From NCBI GenBank assembly GCA_947588685.1, contig CANPYM010000006.1:1-52945 (forward strand): 52,945 nucleotides of DNA, given 5' to 3'. The DNA comes from an uncultured Bacilli bacterium. GTDB taxonomy: Bacteria > Bacillota_I > Bacilli_A > RF39 > UBA660. Positions 10,076 to 16,639 of the stretch are shown here, piece after piece. A program made the translations under genes and the position numbers. Position 1 is the stretch's first letter. Every line of letters begins with the position of its first letter. Below the pieces are notes generated by a model. The model saw only the letters and a program-made list of their open reading frames with translations, did no database searches and was not told the DNA's origin.

Positions 10076-10714
10076 GTGGATCAAAAAGATTTTGAATGGC
10101 GTTGGTGTCTTGTGGGTAATATTATTGATACCCGTCTATATGGCGAAGAACATGAATTAAAAGAAGGCACTAAAAATTTTTCACCAGGAACAAAAGTATA
10201 TGTTAATAGATCGCAGTGGGGAGATGGTGGAGATCAACTTATTGTTATTGGAAAACCGAAAGATAGAAAACAATATATTGAGTGCGTAATTAGAAGAGAT
10301 TTTATATGTAACTGGCGATTACAAAAAGTTTATTCTCCTACTGTTTTAAATAAGATAAAAAATTCTAAATGGGATTGGTGGAAAAATGATAATGCTAGCA
10401 AAAATTTAATTAAATATTTAGCAAAAGCAAGAAATGAAGATGAAAATCAAAATGAAAAATATCATTATAATACAATAAAAGATTTGACTATAAATATAGA
10501 AAAAATTTCATTATCAGAAGATACTTATAATAGAATCAAAAATCAATTAAATTTAAATAAAAGACAAATCATTAAATATTGCAAGAATAAAATATTGGAT
10601 AATGAATGTAACATTTATAGAGATGGTAGGAAATTTTATTGTGAAGTAGAAAATTTGAAAATTGTTATTAATGCAATTAATTATGAGATTTTATCCATAG
10701 AAGTTAATAAGTGA
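10076..10714 (+). CDS. Hypothetical cargo protein of integrated element 1
   Basis: A soluble protein of 212 residues with no function I can name. The N-terminal half is rich in Trp and Gly (WRWCLVGNIIDTRLYGEEHE, then FSPGTKVYVNRSQWGDGGDQ) and looks like a small beta-rich domain. The C-terminal half is Lys/Asn-rich and helical. There is no signal peptide or membrane helix. The GTG at 10064 lies inside the ribosome-binding stretch AGGTGG (10062-10067), so the GTG at 10076 is the better start. A TATAAT at 10017-10022 suggests its own promoter. It is the only gene between two copies of the secA tail and is more AT-rich than secA, consistent with acquired DNA. The reading frame is real by RBS, promoter and length; function is open. 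Confidence 0.7.
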   Translation: MDQKDFEWRWCLVGNIIDTRLYGEEHELKEGTKNFSPGTKVYVNRSQWGDGGDQLIVIGKPKDRKQYIECVIRRDFICNWRLQKVYSPTVLNKIKNSKWDWWKNDNASKNLIKYLAKARNEDENQNEKYHYNTIKDLTINIEKISLSEDTYNRIKNQLNLNKRQIIKYCKNKILDNECNIYRDGRKFYCEVENLKIVINAINYEILSIEVNK

Positions 10715-10750
10715 AATGTTAAATTATATTAGTTAAACGAATGAAAACAA

Positions 10751-10769
10751 TGTTTCCATTTTGTTTCCA
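10751..10769 (+). repeat. Right-arm TGTTTCCA pair of element 1
   Basis: Two direct TGTTTCCA octamers at 10751 and 10762 have the same 11-bp spacing as the first two copies in the left arm. The bases between and just after them also match the left arm. A stretch rich in ATAAATACTA/ATAGTAA-like sequence follows up to the attachment repeat at 10904. No gene is seen between 10715 and 10904. Confidence 0.6.
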
Positions 10770-10903
10770 AAATACTAAATATTTATAGTAATAATAGTAA
10801 CATAAATACTATATATACTAAATGTTTCTTGTCCAATGCTTTCAACGAATAACAATAGTTACACATAGTAATATAAATACTATAAATATCAAAAGCGCAA
10901 GAG

Positions 10904-10970
10904 CATGTGGTAGTGGTAAGAAATATAAGAACTGTTGTGGTAAATAGCCCGTAAAATAAGGGTTTGCGAG
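10904..10970 (+). repeat. Attachment-site-like repeat, copy 2 (secA tail duplicate)
   Basis: This 67-bp near-perfect copy of 9730-9796 still encodes the last residues of the SecA zinc motif and its stop codon, but has no SecA body in front. It marks the junction between elements 1 and 2, serving as attR of the first and attL of the second. Confidence 0.8.
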
Positions 10971-11007
10971 ATTTTGAAAAATGAAAAAAATCGCAAAAAA
11001 ACCAAAA

Positions 11008-11094
11008 TGTTTGTAAAATGTTTGTAATCTTTATAAAATGTTTGTAAAAATTGGCTGAAACCCTTATAAATAAAGGAATTTCCATTTACAAACA
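11008..11094 (+). repeat. Left-arm TGTTTGTA repeats of integrated element 2
   Basis: Direct TGTTTGTA octamers start at 11008, 11019 and 11039, and an inverted copy (TACAAACA) starts at 11087. Offsets are 0, +11, +31 and +79, identical to four of the sites in element 1 although the last three bases of the octamer differ. This reads as the arm-site array of a related recombinase with shifted specificity. Confidence 0.65.
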
Positions 11095-11106
11095 AATTTA
11101 TAAACT

Positions 11107-11138
11107 AAAAAGATAGCATTCGATTGCTATCTTTTTTT
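11107..11138 (+). terminator. Intrinsic terminator at the left end of element 2
   Basis: A 12-bp perfect stem (AAAAAGATAGCA / TGCTATCTTTTT) with a 6-nt loop and a T run lies at the position equivalent to the terminator at 9944 in element 1. Confidence 0.75.
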
Positions 11139-11169
11139 CTCCGTTCATATAGAAAAAGGAGGAAAAGTA

Positions 11170-11244
11170 ATGGGTAATGTTTATGTTCAAAAAAGAGGTA
11201 ATGTATTTCAATATCAATTTCAGATTTCTTCTGTGGATAAATAA
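11170..11244 (+). pseudogene. Integrase N-terminal remnant
   Basis: An ATG preceded by a strong Shine-Dalgarno AAGGAGG encodes only 24 residues (MGNVYVQKRGNVFQYQFQIS, then SVDK) before a TAA. The sequence resembles the start of the arm-binding domain of phage/ICE tyrosine integrases, which typically open with a short KRGN-Y-YQFEI-type strand followed by a GKRK segment. The rest of the integrase is missing. Its place immediately inside the attachment repeat, next to arm-type sites, is where such integrases are normally encoded. The match is by eye and short, so alternative explanations remain. Confidence 0.5.
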
Positions 11245-11315
11245 AAAAACTTAAAAATTTCGTGATATAATACTGTTATAAATTAAATAGCTTTTATAAT
11301 GAAGAGGTGAAGAAT

Positions 11316-12389
11316 ATGTCTGACAATTCACATTATATTTATGTGTCCGTTACATATGATGATGACTATAGCGAAAAGAAGTACTTTTATAAAACTGATA
11401 ATGAAAATATAAAAGTAGGAGATAAGGTATTAGTCGATAGAAATGGTAATGAAGCTTATGGTACTATTGTAGAAGTTAACGTGTATGATGCTGAATCGAT
11501 TCCATATCCTATGGAAAAAACAAAAGAAATAATTAAAATTATAGACTATGATTATGATGAACATAAAAAAATAGAAGAATATCAAGATTTAATTATTAAT
11601 AATATGTTTGGAAGAATTTCTATAAAAAGATTAATGAAATTAAATAGTCCAAAAAATGGAGAAGATGGATGGGAGTTGTTTTATTATCCAAGATTTAATA
11701 CGTTTTTTTATAAATTAGATAAAAATACATATAAATTAGCCGAATATAAAGAGAACCTCATAACTGATGAAATGTTTAGTATTATTGAAAAAGAGTCTAT
11801 TAAAGTTAAGCAAAAGAGTTTTAAACGTAGTACAAAAAGTGATTCTTATATTAGAGCAGTTACCTTCTGTCAAGAAAATATGATACCTTATCACGATGAT
11901 ACAGATTTTCTTGAATTTAGGAAAGAAAAAGAAATGTTTTATAAAGATGACATAGAATCTGTTTCCGCCGAGCCAAAGAATTTCAATTCGATTGAAGATA
12001 TCAAACAATATTTGAAAAATGAATATGTTTCTGCATACTGGAAAACTCCTGATCCTAGTTATTTCATTGACAATGGAAAAATTATTCATTATGCTGGTTG
12101 GATTGAATATGATATGAGGGTGTTTAACATAATTGATTTTCTAGAGAAAAATGGATATGTTGATAGAAAATATTATGATAGAAAGAATTATCCTCAATTT
12201 TTTGATGAAAATTGGTATTCATATGACTATGAAAATTTGGACTTTGGTAGAGCTTCATACATGCTTCTAAGAATATTTAATATTGAAAGAATTTGTGAAG
12301 GTACAGTAAATTCAATGGCAGCCTCTGGAACACTATTAAAGCTTGTAGAAAGAGTTGAATATTTAAAGGAGAATAAATTAAATGAATAA
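11316..12389 (+). CDS. Hypothetical cargo protein of integrated element 2
   Basis: A soluble protein of 357 residues without a named function. The N-terminal 75 residues (YIYVSVTYDDDYSEKKYFY, then KVGDKVLVDRNGNEAYGTIV) form a small beta domain reminiscent of the PriA N-terminal fold, where a VGD-VLV motif is typical; this is only a resemblance. The C-terminal third contains aromatic-rich IIHYAGWIEYDMRVFNIIDF and a charged helical tail. There is no signal peptide. An in-frame GTG at 11307 overlaps the Shine-Dalgarno GAAGAGG, so the ATG at 11316 is preferred. A TATAAT at 11266-11271 gives a likely promoter between the integrase stub and this gene. It appears to have replaced the integrase body, making it the single cargo of element 2. 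Confidence 0.7.
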   Translation: MSDNSHYIYVSVTYDDDYSEKKYFYKTDNENIKVGDKVLVDRNGNEAYGTIVEVNVYDAESIPYPMEKTKEIIKIIDYDYDEHKKIEEYQDLIINNMFGRISIKRLMKLNSPKNGEDGWELFYYPRFNTFFYKLDKNTYKLAEYKENLITDEMFSIIEKESIKVKQKSFKRSTKSDSYIRAVTFCQENMIPYHDDTDFLEFRKEKEMFYKDDIESVSAEPKNFNSIEDIKQYLKNEYVSAYWKTPDPSYFIDNGKIIHYAGWIEYDMRVFNIIDFLEKNGYVDRKYYDRKNYPQFFDENWYSYDYENLDFGRASYMLLRIFNIERICEGTVNSMAASGTLLKLVERVEYLKENKLNE

Positions 12390-12431
12390 TATACCGATAC
12401 ATTTTGTTATTATTTGAACGGATGCAAACAA

Positions 12432-12450
12432 TGTTTGTAATTTGTTTGTA
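12432..12450 (+). repeat. Right-arm TGTTTGTA pair of element 2
   Basis: Two TGTTTGTA octamers start at 12432 and 12443, again 11 bp apart, followed by the same kind of ATAGTAACAATAGTT / CATAAATACTAAATGTT sequence seen in the right arm of element 1. This pairs the right end of element 2 with its own left-arm motif. Confidence 0.6.
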
Positions 12451-12583
12451 AAATGTAAGTGTTTCATAGTAACAATAGTTCTATAAATAACATAAATACT
12501 AAATGTTACCAAATCCACAAACCATTGAAATAACAGTAATAACACAAATATCATAAATAACATAAAAAATTAATTTAAATGAG

Positions 12584-12627
12584 CTTGTGGAAGTGGAAAG
12601 AAGTATAAGAACTGTTGTGGGAAGTAG
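12584..12627 (+). repeat. Attachment-site-like repeat, copy 3 (distal secA tail)
   Basis: This segment encodes CGSGKKYKNCCGK and a stop, with several synonymous differences from the SecA tail at 9730 but a 22-bp identical central block ending in AACTGTTGTGG. It is followed by a terminator, so it may be the original secA 3' end displaced by the insertions, or the attR of an older insertion. Confidence 0.7.
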
Positions 12628-12675
12628 TAGGTTTTATAAGGGCTTCCAAATAGGAACATTTTATAATAAAATTGT

Positions 12676-12700
12676 AAATCAGCATTCGTGCTGATTTTTA
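12676..12700 (+). terminator. Terminator, possibly the displaced secA terminator
   Basis: A 9-bp stem (AAATCAGCA / TGCTGATTT) with a TTCG tetraloop and short T run lies 49 nt after the third secA-tail copy. Confidence 0.75.
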
Positions 12701-12714
12701 ATTTATATCAAGCA

Positions 12715-12739
12715 ACATATGGTAAAAAATACTATAAAT
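12715..12739 (+). promoter_or_regulatory. Operator-like palindrome 1 upstream of pnuC
   Basis: ACATATGGT, a 7-nt spacer, then ACTATAAAT. This imperfect inverted repeat matches the palindrome at 12756 in its left half-site and in six of nine bases of the right one. It lies just upstream of the -35 box. Binding protein not proven; the NrtR-like regulator encoded at 15276 is the obvious candidate. Confidence 0.5.
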
Positions 12740-12742
12740 ATA

Positions 12743-12771
12743 TTGACAATCATAAACATATGGTGTAATAT
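12743..12771 (+). promoter_or_regulatory. Strong sigma-A-type promoter of the pnuC operon
   Basis: A perfect TTGACA (12743-12748), a 17-nt spacer and TAATAT (12766-12771). The -10 lies inside palindrome 2, so a bound regulator would block RNA polymerase. Confidence 0.8.
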
Positions 12772-12780
12772 ACTATATGT
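12756..12780 (+). promoter_or_regulatory. Operator-like palindrome 2 overlapping the pnuC -10 box
   Basis: ACATATGGT, a 7-nt spacer, then ACTATATGT: eight of nine positions are symmetric. It is 41 bp (about four helical turns) from palindrome 1, which would place two dimers on the same DNA face. Positioned for repression. Confidence 0.6.
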
Positions 12781-12795
12781 AAGGAGATGATTGTT

Positions 12796-13347
12796 TTGTT
12801 TTTAGAAATCGGAGCAACGATTTTGGGTTTGATTCAAGGATTATTGGTAATGCTTAATAAAAGGAGTAACTGGGTCTTTTATGTTTTACAAATGGCCTTC
12901 CTAATTGTTTTTTCTCTCATTAACCACTTATATGGCGATGTCGTTAATAATAGTATTTACTTTATTATGGGTATCATTGGTTTTATTCTTTGGAATAGAG
13001 AAGGTACAAATAAGATTACAAGTGTAAGTATTAAAGGAAAAATCACATATGTAGTTTTAATTGCTTTAGGAACAATTGGTTTATCAGTAATATTAAGTAA
13101 GACAGATGATCCACTTCCTGTGTTAGATTCATTTACAACAGTATCTAGTTTGGTAGCTACATACTATATGATGAAGAAAAAGCTTGACACATGGATTATT
13201 TGGTTTGTAAATGATATTTTTTATGCTGTAGAATATTTTATTTTGCCGGATCAAGCTTTGTATTTGTTTGCTCTTAACTTAATTTGGACTATTATGGCTG
13301 TGGGTTCTTATGTCAACTGGAGAAAATTAATGAAAGAAGGTAAATAA
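12796..13347 (+). CDS. pnuC: PnuC-family nicotinamide riboside transporter
   Basis: An integral membrane carrier for nicotinamide riboside or a related nucleoside, feeding NAD synthesis. The 183 residues contain about six or seven hydrophobic helices. The Trp/Asn-rich helices of the PnuC family are visible: RSNWVFYVLQMAFLIVFSLI, VNNSIYFIMGIIGFILWNRE and TWIIWFVNDIFYAVEYFILP. The ATG at 12787 directly abuts the Shine-Dalgarno AAGGAG (12781-12786), which is too close; TTG at 12796 with a 9-nt spacer is the likelier start. It is the first gene after the promoter with two palindromes, and its stop overlaps the next ATG. The NrtR-like regulator in the same run of genes strengthens the NAD-precursor assignment; other pnu-type substrates such as thiamine or riboflavin remain possible. 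Confidence 0.85.
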   Translation: MFLEIGATILGLIQGLLVMLNKRSNWVFYVLQMAFLIVFSLINHLYGDVVNNSIYFIMGIIGFILWNREGTNKITSVSIKGKITYVVLIALGTIGLSVILSKTDDPLPVLDSFTTVSSLVATYYMMKKKLDTWIIWFVNDIFYAVEYFILPDQALYLFALNLIWTIMAVGSYVNWRKLMKEGK

Positions 13348-13856
13348 TGATTAAAATATTTTATTCTGGTACTTATAATGTTAGACACGAACTTATTAAC
13401 AAAGATAACGTAGAAATAATGCTAAAAGAAGATTTAAGAAGTAAAATAGTGGGTAATGTTCATGATACTATATATGCCTCTGATGGTGTTGTATTAAAAG
13501 GAAATAAAAATGTTATGTATATTGGAGGGTTTTATTATGAAAAGGAGCATCCTGGAAAAACAGTATGTGAAAATGTTGTATATGAAGAATTGAAACAAAT
13601 TGATAAATGTGATTTGGTTATTGCTAATTTAACTAAGTATTCAGCTATCGCTTCTGTTACAGAAATATTATATGCGGCATTTCATAATAAAAAGATAGTA
13701 ATATTTTGCGATCCTGATGTAACTAGTTATGAAGTTGAAGGCGAGTATTGGTTCCCCATTCTAACTGCTAAACAACTAGATAAGAATATTGAAATAAAAT
13801 TTATAAAGGATGAAAAACAAATCATCGATTATATAAATAATCTAGGTGAAGTTTAA
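13347..13856 (+). CDS. Nucleoside 2-deoxyribosyltransferase-like protein
   Basis: A 169-residue protein with the Rossmann-like fold of nucleoside deoxyribosyltransferases and related N-glycosidases. Recognised by an N-terminal IKIFYSG strand, then YIGGFYYEKEHPGKTVCENV and the typical KCDLVIANLTKYSAIASVTE segment, in which the Glu would be the catalytic nucleophile position, followed by AAFHNKKIVIFCDP. The family cleaves or exchanges the N-glycosidic bond of (deoxy)nucleosides or their monophosphates. It overlaps pnuC by one base and precedes the CYTH-kinase gene by one base, so it is in the operon. In this NAD-related setting the substrate could be a nicotinamide nucleoside or an ADP-ribose derivative; that is inference. 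Confidence 0.65.
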   Translation: MIKIFYSGTYNVRHELINKDNVEIMLKEDLRSKIVGNVHDTIYASDGVVLKGNKNVMYIGGFYYEKEHPGKTVCENVVYEELKQIDKCDLVIANLTKYSAIASVTEILYAAFHNKKIVIFCDPDVTSYEVEGEYWFPILTAKQLDKNIEIKFIKDEKQIIDYINNLGEV

Positions 13857-13857
13857 A

Positions 13858-14745
13858 ATGGTTATAAAATCTGGTAAAATTGTTAATATCGAAAAGAAAT
13901 TTGTTTCTAGCAATATAACATATCTAAATAAATATTTAGAAAGTATTCATAAAATAGATGATGTAACTATAATTCAAGTATTTCATGATAACTATAAATA
14001 TCGAAAATATATAAGTGGTTGTGGATGTGAATATACTAAAAAATTTAAGAATAATGATATTAACATTGTAAAGAAAATATCTGAAAAACAGTTTAATAGA
14101 GTATTAGGATTATCAACAACAATAATAAGAAAAAGAAGAAGAACATATTTAGATGGTGTATATCAAATAGATGTTGATGATTTTGAAGAACCTAATATTT
14201 TCACAATGGTAGAGGTATCAAATGGGAACTTAAATAAATATAAAATACCCCAAGGATTTATTGAAGTTACTAATTTTGATGAATATCAAAATAAAGAAAT
14301 ATTTAAAGGATTTATTAAAAAAACGGGGATTATTATTGAAGGGACAGATGCTGTAGGAAAGACTGAAACAATAAAAAAATTACTATTGGATGGCATAATT
14401 TGTAAAGATAGAGAATCATCAGTTATATCTGCTAATATGGTATTTGATATTCCTATGGAAATGAGAGTGCAAAAATATAATGATTATTTAAAACAAACAC
14501 CGGATATAATAATTTTTTTAATTAACAATGATAAGAAAGAATTATTAAGAAGAGTACATTCAAGAAAAAAAGTGACAACTTTTGATTTGAAAACTTATGA
14601 ATATAATCAATTATATAAAGAAACTTATGAATATATGAAAGAACATCATATGTTACAAAACAAATTGTTTTTGATAGACTGTACAGGATTAGATATAGAA
14701 AAACAAGTAGAAAAAGTAAAAGAGGTAATTAATAAATATGCCTAA
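13858..14745 (+). CDS. CYTH-like domain fused to a P-loop nucleoside/nucleotide kinase
   Basis: A two-domain protein of 295 residues. The first half (about 1-150) resembles the CYTH triphosphate-tunnel fold: an RKYISG-type strand, the basic run IIRKRRRTYL, then GVYQIDVDDF and FTMVEVS, where alternating charged residues would line the tunnel. The second half is a small P-loop kinase of the thymidylate/ribosylnicotinamide kinase type, with Walker A GTDAVGKTE near residue 165, a PDIIIFLINND strand and an LLRRVHSRKK lid. The GTG at 13846 lies upstream of the Shine-Dalgarno and overlaps the previous gene; ATG at 13858 is preferred. Beside pnuC and an NrtR-like gene, a nicotinamide riboside kinase making NMN is an attractive but unproven role. 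A dNMP or dNK-like kinase is the alternative. Confidence 0.7.
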   Translation: MVIKSGKIVNIEKKFVSSNITYLNKYLESIHKIDDVTIIQVFHDNYKYRKYISGCGCEYTKKFKNNDINIVKKISEKQFNRVLGLSTTIIRKRRRTYLDGVYQIDVDDFEEPNIFTMVEVSNGNLNKYKIPQGFIEVTNFDEYQNKEIFKGFIKKTGIIIEGTDAVGKTETIKKLLLDGIICKDRESSVISANMVFDIPMEMRVQKYNDYLKQTPDIIIFLINNDKKELLRRVHSRKKVTTFDLKTYEYNQLYKETYEYMKEHHMLQNKLFLIDCTGLDIEKQVEKVKEVINKYA

Positions 14746-15286
14746 TATCAGTTCGCATATGATAGTTGCAAAACTAGTAAGTGAAAAACTGAATATAAAT
14801 GATCCCGATTTCATAAAAGGAAATATATTACCTGATATAGTCAATAATGATCAAAGTCATCATAAGATTCAAGGAGAATATTGCTTAATTCCAAATATTG
14901 ACTATTTTAAGCGAAGACTTAATTTAAATAAAAAGTTGGAATTAGGATATTTTACACATTTGCTTTTAGATAAATATTTTTTAGAAGAATATATACTAAA
15001 TAATATTAAAGATCTAAATATATTTGACAATAAACTTATTTACCAAGACTATGATTTTATCAATTATCAATTAGTTAAAAAATTTGATTTAGATGTTTTA
15101 GCTTTAAAAAAAATATTAAGTGAAATAGATGGTGATATTGATAAAAACAAATTAGAAAGAAATATAAAATATCTATCGAATAGCGAAACTAGTGAAACAA
15201 AATATTTAAATCTTGAAAAATTCTCTTCTTTCCTTTATAATGTATCTGAAAAAATAAGCGAGGAGTTAAAAAAATATGCAGGTTAA
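14738..15286 (+). CDS. Zinc-dependent phospholipase C-like / metal hydrolase family protein
   Basis: A cytosolic protein of 182 residues. It opens with PNISSHMIVAKLV and contains FIKGNILPDIV, then SHHKIQG, and GYFTHLLLDKYFLEEYI. The conserved His and Asp residues in these segments follow the pattern of the bacterial zinc-dependent phospholipase C-like family, in which they bind two or three metals. It is shorter than secreted phospholipases and has no signal peptide, so an intracellular phosphoesterase acting on a small metabolite is more likely. It overlaps the kinase gene by 8 nt and the NrtR-like gene by 11 nt, so translation is probably coupled. The substrate cannot be read from sequence. 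Confidence 0.55.
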   Translation: MPNISSHMIVAKLVSEKLNINDPDFIKGNILPDIVNNDQSHHKIQGEYCLIPNIDYFKRRLNLNKKLELGYFTHLLLDKYFLEEYILNNIKDLNIFDNKLIYQDYDFINYQLVKKFDLDVLALKKILSEIDGDIDKNKLERNIKYLSNSETSETKYLNLEKFSSFLYNVSEKISEELKKYAG

Positions 15287-15989
15287 TATAGTTTGCTGTT
15301 TATTTATTTTAAATAGTGAAAAAAATGAAAATATAAGAAAAAATGATATAAAAAAAATAAATGTCTTGACGAATCATTTGGGGCTGATCCCTAATTTTCC
15401 TTTAAAAAAAGGTGATATGAAAAAAACACTAAGGAAACATTTAGAAACGATAATTGGCTCTAATAAATTTCATTTAGAACAAGTTTATACTATGAATCAT
15501 AGCAGTAGCATTGATATTATTTATCTAGCTATAACAAATATGGAAAACGTAGTTAAATTAGATGAAGAATATGAAATGCGTGATTTTAAAATTGAAAAAA
15601 ATGAATTGATAACTTTTGGTAAAAATAATTATAAATATAAAACGATTGAGATAGAAGAAAACAATAATATTGAATATGTCCATGAAATTGCTGTAAGAGA
15701 TATTAAATTAAAAAGGGTTCTTTTAAGTTTATTAATTAGTTATAAAAAAATAAGGAGTAATATTGATAATACGGATATTTTATTTAAATTTTTAGGAAAG
15801 ACATTCACTTTGGAAGATGCTAGGATAGTTTATGAACTAATAAAGGATAAAAGCGTTGACAAGTCTAATTTTAGAAAAAAAATTATGAAGTATTGTGAAA
15901 AAATAGATGCTAAAGATTTAACTAAAAAAGGTTATAGACCTACCCAAAAATATAAATTTAAACCATTAAAAGGAGATGCATGGTTGTGA
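15276..15989 (+). CDS. NrtR-like transcriptional regulator (degenerate Nudix plus winged helix)
   Basis: A 237-residue putative repressor. The N-terminal half follows the Nudix fold of NrtR regulators, including the family hallmark HLEQVYTMNHSSSIDIIYLA, but the catalytic Nudix box is replaced by KGDMKKTLRKHLETIIGS, without the REXXEE residues, so it should sense rather than hydrolyse its ligand. The C-terminal part has the NrtR-type winged helix: LGKTFTLEDARIVYELI, then KSNFRKKIMKYCEKID and RPTQKYKFKP. In characterised relatives ADP-ribose or NAD metabolites bind the Nudix-like domain and release the repressor from palindromic operators. The paired palindromes at 12715 and 12756 in front of pnuC are plausible targets, giving an autoregulated operon. 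It overlaps rdgB by 10 nt. Confidence 0.8.
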   Translation: MQVNIVCCLFILNSEKNENIRKNDIKKINVLTNHLGLIPNFPLKKGDMKKTLRKHLETIIGSNKFHLEQVYTMNHSSSIDIIYLAITNMENVVKLDEEYEMRDFKIEKNELITFGKNNYKYKTIEIEENNNIEYVHEIAVRDIKLKRVLLSLLISYKKIRSNIDNTDILFKFLGKTFTLEDARIVYELIKDKSVDKSNFRKKIMKYCEKIDAKDLTKKGYRPTQKYKFKPLKGDAWL

Positions 15990-16549
15990 TTGCAGCTACT
16001 AATAATGAAGGAAAATTAAGAGAAATAAGGGCAATTTTAAATGATTATAAAATAGATTCATTAAAAGATAGAAACATTTCTATTGATGTTGTAGAAGATC
16101 AAGATACATTTTTAGGTAATGCAATAAAGAAAGCCCAAGAAATTTATAATATTACTCATGAAGACGTAATTGCTGATGACTCTGGTCTTTGTATTAACGC
16201 TTTAGATGGATTTCCTGGTGTTTTAACTCATCGCTTTTTGGGTGAAGAAGCAACTGATGAAATGCGAAATAACTATCTAATTGAAAAAACAAATAAATGT
16301 ACCAATAGAAGTGCAAAAGTAATCTGTTATATTGTTTATTATAATGGTAAAGAAACTATAGTTGGTGAAGGTATTTTAAATGGATATATTTCAAAAAAAA
16401 GAAGAGGGCTAAATGGTTTTGGGTTTGATGAAATATTTGAACTTCATAATGGGAAAACTTTAGCTGAATTGACTTCTAATGAAAAAAATGAAGTTAGTGC
16501 AAGAGCCCTAGCACTTAAGGATCTAAAAAGGAAATTAGCCAAAAATTAG
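15980..16549 (+). CDS. rdgB: RdgB/HAM1-type non-canonical purine NTP pyrophosphatase
   Basis: Hydrolyses dITP, XTP and related damaged purine triphosphates to monophosphates, keeping them out of DNA and RNA. The 189 residues match family length. The N-terminal IAATNNEGKLREIRAIL is the substrate phosphate-binding motif, and VIADDSGLCINALDGFPGV holds the catalytic Asp residues and metal site; GFGFDEIF and ELTSNEKNEVSARALA complete the pattern. Shine-Dalgarno AAAGGAG precedes the ATG at 15980; a GTG two codons later is an alternative. It is the last gene of the overlapping run that begins with pnuC. Confidence 0.92.
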   Translation: MVVIAATNNEGKLREIRAILNDYKIDSLKDRNISIDVVEDQDTFLGNAIKKAQEIYNITHEDVIADDSGLCINALDGFPGVLTHRFLGEEATDEMRNNYLIEKTNKCTNRSAKVICYIVYYNGKETIVGEGILNGYISKKRRGLNGFGFDEIFELHNGKTLAELTSNEKNEVSARALALKDLKRKLAKN

Positions 16550-16639
16550 GAAGAACTTTATTATATATGGATTAATATTATATGCTATTATTTAAATAGT
16601 AGGTCATTGTATAGTAATAAAAATAAATGAGGTATAAAA

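Noticed and set aside
10904-10945. Secondary SecA C-terminal coding fragments as functional genes
   Set aside because: Only the zinc-motif codons are copied, with no start or body; explained as attachment-site duplications.
10783-11095. Minus-strand frames of 68-100 codons across the second secA-tail copy
   Set aside because: These are equivalents of the false frames at 9600-9906, produced by the same duplicated sequence.
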